Below, piece by piece: positions 1 through 7,371 of a stretch of DNA of 16,003 bases. Every line of letters begins with the position of its first letter. Position 1 is the first letter of the stretch. The DNA is taken from assembly GCA_030040525.1 (NCBI GenBank), contig JASHTN010000406.1:1-16003 (forward strand), written 5' to 3'. Source of the DNA: Gammaproteobacteria bacterium (GTDB lineage Bacteria; Pseudomonadota; Gammaproteobacteria; Steroidobacterales; Steroidobacteraceae). A program made the translations under genes and the position numbers. The notes under the pieces are model-generated. The model had not been told where the DNA came from. It saw only the letters and a program-made list of their open reading frames with translations, and ran no database searches.

Positions 1-202
1 TGCGGTGCCTGGCGCGCCCGGTGCGCCGGGCGCTCCCCCGGGAGCCCCGGGAGCGGCGCCTCCCGCCGGAGCTGCACCAGGCGCACCGCCCGGCGCTCCC
101 GGTGCGGCGCCCCCTGCAGGCGATGCCCGCAAGGGCGAGGCTGCCAAGGGCGAGGCGAAGAAGGAGGCGGCTCCGCCCACAAAGGAGCGCGGCAAGAAAT
201 AG
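1..202 (+). CDS. rplY: C-terminal tail of probable 50S ribosomal protein L25 (partial)
   Basis: Only the last 66 or so codons are inside the window, and the 5' part lies upstream. What is visible is a Pro/Ala/Gly-rich stretch holding two copies of a ~17-residue unit (APGAPPGAPGAAPPAGA-like), followed by a Lys/Glu/Ala-rich end (KGEAAKGEAKKEAAPP) and the stop at 200-202. No conserved domain is visible. The assignment to L25/Ctc, which binds 5S rRNA in the large subunit, rests on context: rplY commonly sits just upstream of pth and ychF in proteobacteria, and Ctc-type L25 proteins often carry low-complexity Ala/Pro/Lys tails. Another protein with such a tail cannot be excluded. The gene is followed by a long inverted repeat before pth. 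Confidence 0.55.
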   Translation, partial: AVPGAPGAPGAPPGAPGAAPPAGAAPGAPPGAPGAAPPAGDARKGEAAKGEAKKEAAPPTKERGKK

Positions 203-230
203 CCGCCGGCGGGAAAATAGCGCACACGCG

Positions 231-270
231 CCGGCCGCGGTGGGGAGTCGAGGGCTCCTGCCGCGGCCGG
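231..270 (+). terminator. Long inverted repeat between rplY tail and pth
   Basis: A perfect 10-bp stem, CCGGCCGCGG at 231-240 and CCGCGGCCGG at 261-270, encloses 20 nt. That loop can form its own small hairpin (GGAG at 244-247 with CTCC at 255-258). No clear T-run follows, so it may be a weak terminator, an attenuator or an mRNA-end stabiliser between the two genes. Confidence 0.45.
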
Positions 271-295
271 TGGCATTTGGGGTTGAGTCGAGAAC

Positions 296-937
296 ATGGC
301 AGGTGAGCCGCTCAAGCTGATCGTCGGGCTCGGGAATCCGGGCACCGAGTACGCGCGTACGCGCCACAACGCGGGCTTCCGCTTCGTGGATGAGCTCGCC
401 GAGCGCCACGCGGCGACCTTCAGGAACGAGCCGCGGCACGATGCGGAGGTGGCGCGCGCCCGGATCGGCGAGCAGGAGCTGCGCCTGGTGAAGCCCATGA
501 GCTACATGAACCACAGCGGCGATCCGGTGCGCAGCGTCGCGACCTTCTACAAGGTGCCGGTGGAAGCGATCCTGGTGGCCTATGACGAGCTCGACTTTCC
601 CGCCGGGGTGGTGCGGCTGCGCCAGGGCGGCGGAGCGGCCGGCCACAACGGGCTCAGGGATGTGATCGCGCAGATGGGCGACAATTTCTGGCGGCTGCGC
701 ATCGGCATCGGCCACCCGGGCGAGCGCTCGCAGGTGCTCGATTACGTGCTCGGGCGCCCGACCCCCGAGGAAGCGCAGCTGATCCGGGACGCGACGCTGG
801 CTGCGGCCGAGGTAGTGCCGCTCCTGCTCACCGAGGGGGCGCAGATCGCCATGAACCGGCTGCACAGCCGCGAGGAGCCGCCGGACGGCTCGGCTGCGCC
901 GCCGGCGCAGGCCCCGCCCGACGCGCCGGCGAAGTAG
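296..937 (+). CDS. pth: Peptidyl-tRNA hydrolase
   Basis: Cytoplasmic enzyme that cleaves the ester bond of peptidyl-tRNAs dropped by stalled ribosomes, recycling tRNA; essential in most bacteria. The family signature is complete: the N-terminal VGLGNPG with N14, catalytic-type H24 in TRHNAGF, N72 in MSYMNHSG, D97 in YDELD, and GHNGLRD with N118 (equivalent to E. coli N10, H20, N68, D93 and N114). At 213 residues it is slightly longer than the usual ~190-195 because of a Pro/Ala-rich tail from about residue 192, which resembles the low-complexity tail of the preceding gene. The ATG at 296 places the conserved LIVGLGNPG at residue 8 as expected. ychF starts 14 nt after the stop, so the two are probably co-transcribed. 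Confidence 0.97.
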   Translation: MAGEPLKLIVGLGNPGTEYARTRHNAGFRFVDELAERHAATFRNEPRHDAEVARARIGEQELRLVKPMSYMNHSGDPVRSVATFYKVPVEAILVAYDELDFPAGVVRLRQGGGAAGHNGLRDVIAQMGDNFWRLRIGIGHPGERSQVLDYVLGRPTPEEAQLIRDATLAAAEVVPLLLTEGAQIAMNRLHSREEPPDGSAAPPAQAPPDAPAK

Positions 938-951
938 CCGCCGCGCCTCTC

Positions 952-2043
952 ATGCCGATCCGCTGCGGCATCGTGGGACTGCCGAACGTCGGCAAGTCGA
1001 CGCTCTTCAACGCGCTCACCCGCGCGCAGATCGCGGCCGAGAACTACCCCTTCTGCACCATCGATCCGAACGTAGGCGTCGTGCCGGTGCCCGATCCGCG
1101 ACTCGAGCAGATCGCAGCGATCGCGAAGCCCGAGAAGATCGTCCCCACCACCGTCGAGTTCCTCGACATCGCGGGGCTGGTCGCCGGCGCCTCCGAGGGC
1201 GAGGGCCTCGGCAACCAGTTCCTCGCGCACATCCGCGAGGTGGACGCGATCGCGCACGTGGTGCGCTGCTTCGAGAGCACGGATGTGATCCACGTGGCGG
1301 GCAAGGTCGAGCCGCTGTCTGACATCGACACGGTGGACACCGAGCTCGCGCTCGCAGACCTGGCGACCCTCGAGAAGGCACTCGAGCGCGCAGTGAAGGC
1401 CGGGAAGAGCGGCGACAAGGACGCGATCCGCCGCCGCGCACTCCTCGAGCGCGTCAAGGTGCAGCTCGATGCGGCGCGTCCGGTGCGGGCGCTCGCATTG
1501 ACGGACGAGGAGCGGCGTGAGCTGCGCGAGCTGCAGCTCCTGACCGCAAAGCCGGTGATGTATGTCGCGAACGTCGCCGAGAACGGCTTTCGCGACAATC
1601 CGCTGCTCGGGGCCGTCGAGGCGCGCGCCCGCGCCGACGGCGCCGTCACGGTCGCCGTGTGCGCCGCCATCGAGGCGGAGATCGCGCAGCTGCAAGAGGC
1701 CGAGCGCGCGGAGTTCCTCGCCGAGCTCGGGCTCGAGGAGCCGGGGCTCAACCGGGTGATCCGCGCGGCCTACCGGCTGCTCGGCCTCGAGACCTTCTTC
1801 ACCGCGGGGCCGAAGGAGGTGCGCGCCTGGACGGTGCGCGTCGGGGCGACCGCGCCGCAGGCCGCGGGCGTCATCCATACCGATTTCGAGCGCGGCTTCA
1901 TCCGCGCGGAGGTCATCGCGTTCGCCGACTACCTGGCCGGCAACGGCGAGGCGGGCGCGCGCGATGCCGGCAAGCTTCGCCTCGAGGGCAAGGAGTACGT
2001 CGTCAGGGAGGGCGACGTGATCTACTTCAGGTTCAATGTGTGA
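952..2043 (+). CDS. ychF: Redox-regulated ATPase YchF (Obg/HflX-type P-loop protein)
   Basis: Cytoplasmic P-loop NTPase of the OBG family that prefers ATP and associates with ribosomes; it has roles in translation quality and oxidative-stress responses. The 363-residue length is typical. Visible motifs: G1 GLPNVGKST (9-17), NYPFCTIDPN (31-40), G3 DIAGLV (72-77), and the YchF-type variant G4 NVAE (207-210) in place of NKxD, which explains the ATP preference in this family. The C-terminus is a TGS domain ending in GDVIYFRFNV. It starts at ATG 952, 14 nt after pth, and ends 30 nt before the HAD gene. Confidence 0.97.
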   Translation: MPIRCGIVGLPNVGKSTLFNALTRAQIAAENYPFCTIDPNVGVVPVPDPRLEQIAAIAKPEKIVPTTVEFLDIAGLVAGASEGEGLGNQFLAHIREVDAIAHVVRCFESTDVIHVAGKVEPLSDIDTVDTELALADLATLEKALERAVKAGKSGDKDAIRRRALLERVKVQLDAARPVRALALTDEERRELRELQLLTAKPVMYVANVAENGFRDNPLLGAVEARARADGAVTVAVCAAIEAEIAQLQEAERAEFLAELGLEEPGLNRVIRAAYRLLGLETFFTAGPKEVRAWTVRVGATAPQAAGVIHTDFERGFIRAEVIAFADYLAGNGEAGARDAGKLRLEGKEYVVREGDVIYFRFNV

Positions 2044-2073
2044 TAATTCGCGAACACACGGGAGAGCAGCGAC

Positions 2074-2748
2074 ATGGATGCACGTCCCCTGATCGTGTTC
2101 GACGTCAACGAGACTCTGCTCGATCTTCAAACCCTGGATCCGATCTTCGAGCGGATATTCGGCGGCAAGGAAGCGATGCGGCTCTGGTTCGCCAACCTCA
2201 TCATGTATTCCGCGGGGCTCACGGTCGCGGGCTGCTACGTTCCGTTCACCGACATTGGCGCCGCCGTGCTCAAGATGCTGGCGGATACCCGTGGCATCAG
2301 GATCACGGCCGCCGACAAGGCGGAGCTCACCGAAAGGTTCTCGACCATGCCCCCGCACCCGGAGGTTCCCGGGGCCTTGCGCAAGCTGCGCAAGGCGGGG
2401 TTTCGGCTCTTCACGCTCACCGACAATCTGCTCGAGGTGCAGACCCGCCAGCTCGAGCACGGCGGCATCGTGGATCTCTTCGAGCGTCGCTTCAGCGCCG
2501 ACAGCGTCAAGCACCATAAGCCCTCGCGCGAGGCCTACGCCTACGTCGAGAAGGAGCTCGGCGTCGGTCCCACGGCGCTGTGTCTCATTGCCTGCCACAC
2601 GTGGGATACGCTGGGCGCAGTGGCGGCGGGCTGGCGGGCTGCGCTCATCAAGCGCGTCGGCAACGATGTCCTCGGAGTCGGCCCGCAGCCCCAAATCGTC
2701 GGCAATGACCTGAACGACGTGGCCGATCAGCTCATCGCACGAGCCTGA
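2074..2748 (+). CDS. HAD-superfamily hydrolase, haloacid dehalogenase type II-like
   Basis: 224-residue HAD protein resembling L-2-haloacid dehalogenases (type II). Motif I is FDVNETLLD with nucleophile D10 and T14. The motif II position reads LTDN (115-118), motif III has K149 in HHKPSREAY, and motif IV is HTWDTLGAVAAGW with D178. Compared with characterised L-2-haloacid dehalogenases, the substrate-binding Arg near residue 41 is absent (LWFANL) and the usual SSNAWD is ACHTWD. The HAD chemistry is therefore intact, but activity on haloacids is doubtful and a phosphatase or other substrate is equally possible. A GGGAGA ribosome site lies about 9 nt before ATG 2074. It is probably the last gene of the pth-ychF transcript and converges on the MFS gene. 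Confidence 0.85.
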   Translation: MDARPLIVFDVNETLLDLQTLDPIFERIFGGKEAMRLWFANLIMYSAGLTVAGCYVPFTDIGAAVLKMLADTRGIRITAADKAELTERFSTMPPHPEVPGALRKLRKAGFRLFTLTDNLLEVQTRQLEHGGIVDLFERRFSADSVKHHKPSREAYAYVEKELGVGPTALCLIACHTWDTLGAVAAGWRAALIKRVGNDVLGVGPQPQIVGNDLNDVADQLIARA

Positions 2749-2766
2749 AAGATCCTGCTCTCAGGC
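2743..2766. terminator. Weak stem-loop between convergent genes
   Basis: GCCTGA at 2743-2748 (overlapping the HAD stop codon) pairs with TCAGGC at 2761-2766 across a 12-nt loop. A second G/C-rich imperfect inverted repeat (GCGGC-GT-GCCGC) follows at about 2768-2779. It lies in the 40-bp gap between two convergent genes, so a bidirectional terminator is plausible, but no T-run is present. Confidence 0.3.
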
Positions 2767-2788
2767 CGCGGCGTGCCGCTGCGGAAGG

Positions 2789-4036
2789 CTAAGGGGAAGG
2801 ATCGAGCGGCTCGGCGCCGGCCACGGGGGCCGGGTCCAGGCCCGCGGAAGCGACCAGCTCGCGCGTGTTGATGAAGGGGCCCTTGCGGCTCTCGGGCACG
2901 GGCCCGCCCCGGAGCTTGCGCCACAGATCGAAGAGCGTCAGCGTCGCGGTGAGGGCGGCGAGGGTGCCGAAGTAGGCGCGCGTGCCGAACGCGGCCATCA
3001 AGGCACCGGCGATCACCGGGCCGAACGCCGCTGCCGTTCCGTTGATGAGGAGCAAGCGACTGCTCGCCGCGACCATCTGCGAGGGCTGGAGCTTGTCGTT
3101 GACGTGCGAGACCGAGAGCGAATAGAGCGTCAGCACTGCGCCCGAGAAGAGTGCCGCCAGCGCCAGGAACACGATTCGCGACAGCGGACCGAACGCCTCG
3201 ATCGCAACGGCGAGGAGGGTGGCGAGCGCACAGACGCTCGCGATCACCGTGCGCCGGTCGAGGCGGTCGGAGAGCTTTCCGACCGGGTACTGGGTGAGCA
3301 CGGCAGCGAAGATGCTCACGGCCATGAACTCCGCCACGCCGCGCGTGCCGAGGCCCGACAGCCGCGCATACACCGGGCCCATCGAGAAGATGATGGAGGA
3401 GATCATGCCCGAGAACGCCACCGCCACCACCCCGAGCGGGGAGTCGCGGTAGAGGTCGCGGAAGCGCACCCGCTGTGGCACGGCGGCCGGGGCGACCTCC
3501 TGCGCCGAGGCGACGATCGGCACCATGGCCGCCGAGATCAGCGCGGAGACCAGCATGAACGACTCGACGGACTGCGGACTCGAGATCAGGAGCAGGAACT
3601 GCGCGCCGCCAAGACCCACATAGAGAATCAGCATGTAGATGGCGAGCAGGCGGCCCCGGTTGGTGCTTGAGGCGCGGTGGTTGAGCCAGCTCTCGGCCAC
3701 GACATAGATGCCGGCGAAGCAGATTCCCGACAGCAGCCGCATCAGCGCCCACGGGCCCGGCCGCACCCAGGCGCCGTGCACCAGCGAGGCGACGGAGGCG
3801 AGGGCGGCGAGGGTGGCGAACACCCGCACGGGCCCCACGCGGCGCAGCAGCTGCGGGGCGAGCCGCGTGCCGACGAGGTAACCCACGTAGTAGCACGACA
3901 TGATGAGGCCGGTGACGGGCGTGGGGAACGCCTCGATCGTCGCGCGCACGCCGAGCAGCGTGCTCTGCAAGCCTGCGCCCAGCATGAGGATGCCCATGCC
4001 GAGCAGCAGCGGCCAGGTGGCGAGAATCGGGTTCAA
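2789..4036 (-). CDS. MFS transporter, YcaD-like
   Basis: Inner-membrane major facilitator of about 415 residues with about 12 hydrophobic segments. It carries the AESWLNHR...NRGR loop (about residues 114-129 from this start), which I associate with YcaD-type MFS carriers, and a second-half loop GKLSDRLDRR like the MFS motif A. The substrate is unknown. Start choice: I use TTG at 4036, one base after the stop of the upstream fusion gene, because it gives LNPILATWPLLLG directly at TM1. ATG 4099 or TTG 4102 would add 21-22 Pro/Arg-rich residues overlapping the upstream gene by about 62 nt with no ribosome site. Either way the gene appears translationally coupled to the persulfide-dioxygenase/rhodanese gene, hinting at a sulfur-compound link (inference only). 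Confidence 0.85.
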   Translation of the reverse strand: MNPILATWPLLLGMGILMLGAGLQSTLLGVRATIEAFPTPVTGLIMSCYYVGYLVGTRLAPQLLRRVGPVRVFATLAALASVASLVHGAWVRPGPWALMRLLSGICFAGIYVVAESWLNHRASSTNRGRLLAIYMLILYVGLGGAQFLLLISSPQSVESFMLVSALISAAMVPIVASAQEVAPAAVPQRVRFRDLYRDSPLGVVAVAFSGMISSIIFSMGPVYARLSGLGTRGVAEFMAVSIFAAVLTQYPVGKLSDRLDRRTVIASVCALATLLAVAIEAFGPLSRIVFLALAALFSGAVLTLYSLSVSHVNDKLQPSQMVAASSRLLLINGTAAAFGPVIAGALMAAFGTRAYFGTLAALTATLTLFDLWRKLRGGPVPESRKGPFINTRELVASAGLDPAPVAGAEPLDPSP

Positions 4037-4037
4037 C

Positions 4038-5078
4038 TTACGGGTCGGCCCCGGCCTTGACGGGGTAGCCGGCTTCGCGCCAGGCCTGCATGCCGCCATC
4101 AAGCGCGGCGGCGCGCTGATAACCCATCTCGCGCAGCGTCGCCGTCGCCAGAGTCGAGACGCGACCGAGCTCGCAGCAGGTGACGATTCTCAGGGTCGGG
4201 TCCGGGAGATCCTGGTTGACGCGCAGCTCGAGCTGGCCGCGCGGCAGGAGTCTCGCGCCCGGGATGTGCCCCTGCTCGTAGGCGTCGCGCTCGCGGACGT
4301 CGAGAACCAGGAGCTCGCCTTTGGCGGCGTCGTTCCGCGCTTTGAGCTCGGCGAGCGCCATGAAGGGCACGCCGGCCGCCGCTTCGGTGAGCATCTGCGC
4401 GACGGTCTTGCCGCCGCTCATGTTGGTGCGCAGCGCCTCGGTGACGTGGGTCGGCATCTGGAGGTTCAGGTTGCACATCATCTCGATGAAGGCGGCGCGG
4501 TCCCGCACCTTGAGGCGCGGGTTATTGGCGAGCTCCTCGCCGATGCTCGTCGGGCTGCGTCCCTTGTACTCGTGCGCGGGGTGCACCTGGATCGAGGGCT
4601 CGAGACGCAGCAACCGCTCGAAGAGGCTCTCATAGAGCGCGCCCGGGTCGCCGCCCGGCAGGTCCGTGCGGCCGGTGGCCCCGATCAGCAGCGTATCGCC
4701 GGTGAATACGCGGTCTTCGACCTGCAAGCACATCGAGTCGCGCGTGTGACCCGGGGTGTGCAGCACCTGGAGGCGAAGCTTCCCCACCGCGAGCATCTCG
4801 CCGTCGTCGAGCGCGAGGGTGACGAAAGGTGCCGGGCTCATGCGGTGCATCGCCACCGGGGCATTCAGCTGTTTCGCGAGCTGATGCGTGGCGGAAAAGT
4901 GATCCGCGTGCGTGTGGGTGTCGACAAGATAGCGGATGCGCAGGCCATCGCGCGCGGCGAGCGCGAGATAGCGATCGATGAGGGAGATCTCAGGATCGAT
5001 GAGCGCTGCGGCGCAGCTCTCGGCACACCCGACGAGATAGGACTGGCAGCCGCCGGCGGTGAATTGCTCGAAGATCAA
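4038..5078 (-). CDS. Metallo-beta-lactamase fold persulfide dioxygenase fused to rhodanese
   Basis: 346-residue two-domain protein. Residues 1 to about 235 form an ETHE1-like metallo-hydrolase: DTHTHADH (H55, H57, D59, H60), HTPGHT (H111), TGDTLLIGATGRTDLPGG (D128, R137) and HPAHEYKG (H166, H169). H55, H111 and D128 match the single-iron ligands of persulfide dioxygenases, which oxidise glutathione persulfide to sulfite. Residues about 250-340 form a rhodanese domain (LLVLDVRERDAYEQGHIPGA) with a putative persulfide-forming Cys in TCCELGRVS (C302). The loop has Arg one position earlier than the common CxxGxR pattern. The order matches known PDO-rhodanese fusions in sulfide detoxification. The start codon is TTG at 5078, preceded by GGGGGA. 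Confidence 0.88.
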   Translation of the reverse strand: MIFEQFTAGGCQSYLVGCAESCAAALIDPEISLIDRYLALAARDGLRIRYLVDTHTHADHFSATHQLAKQLNAPVAMHRMSPAPFVTLALDDGEMLAVGKLRLQVLHTPGHTRDSMCLQVEDRVFTGDTLLIGATGRTDLPGGDPGALYESLFERLLRLEPSIQVHPAHEYKGRSPTSIGEELANNPRLKVRDRAAFIEMMCNLNLQMPTHVTEALRTNMSGGKTVAQMLTEAAAGVPFMALAELKARNDAAKGELLVLDVRERDAYEQGHIPGARLLPRGQLELRVNQDLPDPTLRIVTCCELGRVSTLATATLREMGYQRAAALDGGMQAWREAGYPVKAGADP

Positions 5079-5178
5079 GGCGTCCCCCGGGAATGCGCGG
5101 GCTCGCTGGCATCCGCACCGAGCGAATTATTCTGAGCGGCGACTGTAAAGGCATTCGGGGGGTCGAGGGAAGGACAGA

Positions 5179-5208
5179 GCCGGACGCGGCCTCCGTGCCG
5201 CGTCCGGC
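5179..5208 (-). terminator. Strong stem-loop, terminator of the lipoprotein gene
   Basis: A perfect 11-bp stem, GCCGGACGCGG at 5179-5189 with CCGCGTCCGGC at 5198-5208, encloses an 8-nt loop. It lies 9 nt beyond the lipoprotein stop on the - strand and is followed there by a pyrimidine-rich stretch (TCTGTCCTTCCC). This fits an intrinsic terminator isolating that gene from the downstream fusion gene. Confidence 0.7.
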
Positions 5209-5216
5209 CCGCAGCC

Positions 5217-7142
5217 TCACTGCAGAGTGATGACGATCGAGCCGTCTCCGCCGTTCGTTGCAGAGCCGCCGCCGTTGTTCGCGGGCGCGTAGGTCGTTCC
5301 CGCAGGTCCCGTGCTGCCGCCTGCGCCACCGCCGGCTGAGATACCGCCGCCGCCCCCGCCCCCATAGCCTCCGCCCCCCGCGCCGTTGACGTAGGAGGTA
5401 CCACTGCCGCCGGTCCCGGTGCCGGCACCGCTGCCGGCGCTGCCGCCCGGGATGGAGCCGTCATTGCTTCCGCCCACGCCACCCGCACCGCCATCTCCGT
5501 TGCTGCCGGCGTTGCAGCTCTGGCCGTCGCAATTGGTCCCGGCCGCACCGCCCGTGCCGCCACTGCCGCCACCGCCGCCTGTCGCGGGCTGGCCAAAATC
5601 CGCATCGCCCCCGTTTCCGCCGGCGCCTCCCGCTCCGCCGGCGTTGCCGCCGGCCCCGCCCAAGTAGCTGCCCCCGCCGCCGCCGCCGCCGGCGATGATC
5701 TCGGGGTACGCGGCGAGGGTCGCGACGTCGGTACTGGCATCCACGCTGCTCGACCCGCCACCGCCGCCGCCCGCGCCCAGCGAGAAACCGTTGCCGTTGG
5801 ACGGTCCGTTGGCGCCGGCCCCGCCGCCGCCCCCCACGACGAGGTTGAGCACCTGGCCCGGCGTGACGCTGAGCGTACTGGTGACGACCGCCCCCGCGCC
5901 GCCCACCTGACCGGCGTTCGGGCCGGACAAGCCACCGCCGCCACCCCCGCCACCGGTTGCGACAACCGAGATGGAGGTGAGGCCCGCCGGCACCGTCCAG
6001 GTGTAGCTGCCGGGCGTGGTGAAGCTCACCGTGTTGGGCACGCAATTGATGCCGACGTTGGTGACGTCGGCGGAGATCGACGAGGCCGCGCCGTTACTGA
6101 CGAGGCAGATGAGTCCACCGGTCGGCTGGGTGCCGACGGTCGCCGTGTAGGCACTGCCATAGGTCAGGGACGTCGCGAAGACGAAGGGACCGTTGCCGGT
6201 CACGGTGAGTGAATCACCGCCGTTGTCCTCGAGCGTGACCTGCTGGCCGGCGGCGAGTCCTGCGACCGAGCCACCGACGGTGTAGGTGTTGATCGAGCAG
6301 CTGACCGTGATGTTGGAGACGTTCCGGGTCACCTGCGTGCCCTGACCGTTCGTGACCGAGCAGGTCTGCCCGGCGGGTTGTGGGTTTACAGTGACGTTGT
6401 ACGCACCGAGCTTGGCCACCGGAGTGGAGAACGTGAACGGGCCGTTGGCGCTCAAGGTGAGCGGGTCCGCCGAGTTGTTCTCGAGCGTAACCTGCATGCC
6501 GCTTGCAAGGCCGCTCAGGGTGCCGCTCAGCGTGAAGGCGACGGTCGAACACGTCACCGCGATGGAGGTGACATCGGCCGTCACACCCGCACCGGTGCCG
6601 TGCTGCACGGTGCAGATGGCGTCCACCGGTTCCGTCGCGACCGTCACGGCATACGTGCCGTCGAAGGTCACTGGCGTCGAGAAGCCGAAAGACCCGTCAG
6701 CGGTGAGGGTCAGGGCGTCCGCGCCGTGATTCTCGAGCACGACCTGCGAGCCCGCGGCGAGCCCGGTGAGCGTGCCGGAGAGCGTGAAGGTGACCGTCGT
6801 GCAGGTGACCTCAACGTTGGTCACGTTGCTCGTGGTCCCTGTGCCGCGGCCGTTCGCGACCGTGCACACCTCACCCTGCGGCTGCGTGGCGACCGTGACG
6901 GAATAGGTGCCATTGGGGCTGACGCCGGTCGGGAAGGTGAAGCTGCCGGAGGAGGTCACCGTGACGGTGCTGGCCTGATTTAATTCGAGCAGCAGACTCG
7001 CTCCGGAGGCGAGTCCCGAGACCGAGCCCGAGACGGTGTCGACGCTCCCGCCTGAGCCGCTCGAATCGCAGGAGGCGAGCGACAGCGCCGCGAGCAGCAG
7101 CGCAACGGATGCGACGAGACGACCGGCAGATGGGCTAGGCAT
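5217..7142 (-). CDS. Secreted lipoprotein with four tandem modules and glycine-rich C-terminus
   Basis: 641 residues from ATG 7142, chosen because AGGGG lies 7 nt upstream; ATG 7163 would add seven residues and has a poorer site. The N-terminus is a lipoprotein signal peptide with lipobox LASC (Cys25). Four similar modules of about 84 residues follow (starting near 38, 122, 206 and 291), each with a (S)G(T/S)(L/V)xGL(A)xG opening, a GTYxVTV-like strand and two Cys about 21 apart, suggesting Ig-like beta-sandwich units with a disulfide. From about residue 370 a strand-rich opener (SFTTPGSYTWTVPAGLTSISVVA) leads into a long Gly-rich region with Gly-Gly-Ala/Ser repeats, ending in GDGSIVITLQ. This C-terminal type occurs in many bacterial surface proteins. 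Function is unknown; a cell-surface structural or adhesive role is inferred. Confidence 0.8.
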   Translation of the reverse strand: MPSPSAGRLVASVALLLAALSLASCDSSGSGGSVDTVSGSVSGLASGASLLLELNQASTVTVTSSGSFTFPTGVSPNGTYSVTVATQPQGEVCTVANGRGTGTTSNVTNVEVTCTTVTFTLSGTLTGLAAGSQVVLENHGADALTLTADGSFGFSTPVTFDGTYAVTVATEPVDAICTVQHGTGAGVTADVTSIAVTCSTVAFTLSGTLSGLASGMQVTLENNSADPLTLSANGPFTFSTPVAKLGAYNVTVNPQPAGQTCSVTNGQGTQVTRNVSNITVSCSINTYTVGGSVAGLAAGQQVTLEDNGGDSLTVTGNGPFVFATSLTYGSAYTATVGTQPTGGLICLVSNGAASSISADVTNVGINCVPNTVSFTTPGSYTWTVPAGLTSISVVATGGGGGGGGLSGPNAGQVGGAGAVVTSTLSVTPGQVLNLVVGGGGGAGANGPSNGNGFSLGAGGGGGGSSSVDASTDVATLAAYPEIIAGGGGGGGSYLGGAGGNAGGAGGAGGNGGDADFGQPATGGGGGSGGTGGAAGTNCDGQSCNAGSNGDGGAGGVGGSNDGSIPGGSAGSGAGTGTGGSGTSYVNGAGGGGYGGGGGGGISAGGGAGGSTGPAGTTYAPANNGGGSATNGGDGSIVITLQ

Positions 7143-7269
7143 GATGAGACCCCTGATCCGCATGGTGAGAGAGGCTCAAGCGCCCGCGAACCGTGAGCGC
7201 CTCAGCCTCGCTGAGATTTCGGTATGCGAATAGTGCTGCGCGGCTCGCGGACGCGAGAGGCACGCGCGT

Positions 7270-7285
7270 CACATTCTGTAATGTG
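7270..7285. promoter_or_regulatory. Inverted repeat CACATT-CTGT-AATGTG
   Basis: Perfect 6-bp inverted repeat with a 4-nt spacer, about 130 bp upstream of the lipoprotein start and downstream of the VOC gene. It resembles a small dimeric-regulator operator. No bound protein can be named from the sequence. Confidence 0.3.
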
Positions 7286-7304
7286 GCTTTCTCAAGTTTT
7301 CGCC

Positions 7305-7368
7305 CCGCGTGATGGGGGTCTCACGCGGTTCGCAGCGCGAGTGAGAAATCGTTTCGGACGGATTTCTC
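7305..7368 (-). terminator. Two consecutive stem-loops downstream of the VOC gene
   Basis: Stem 1: GAGAAATC (7343-7350) pairs with GATTTCTC (7361-7368). Stem 2: CCGCGTGA (7305-7312) pairs with TCACGCGG (7321-7328). Both are perfect 8-bp stems and lie just after the VOC stop on the - strand. Neither is followed by a T-run, so they may act as a tandem weak terminator or protect the mRNA 3' end. Confidence 0.45.
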
Positions 7369-7371
7369 GGG

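Noticed and set aside
742..2694. 650-codon - strand ORF
   Set aside because: It lies antisense to pth, ychF and the HAD gene, all with clear family motifs. Its product is a Leu/Arg/Ala/Glu-rich sequence typical of the opposite strand of high-GC genes.
2727..3896. 389-codon - strand ORF
   Set aside because: Out-of-frame shadow of the MFS gene on the same strand, rich in Arg/Ala/Pro with no membrane pattern.
3900..5135. 411-codon + strand ORF
   Set aside because: Antisense to the MFS and persulfide-dioxygenase genes; no motif and shadow-like composition.
5338..5700. G/C-rich short repeats that might suggest a repeat array or CRISPR
   Set aside because: They are codon-level repeats of GGC/GGT glycine codons in the lipoprotein gene, with no fixed repeat-spacer structure.
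5075..5965. 296-codon - strand ORF
   Set aside because: Frame-shifted reading of the Gly-rich lipoprotein region, giving Ala/Arg/Pro low-complexity sequence.
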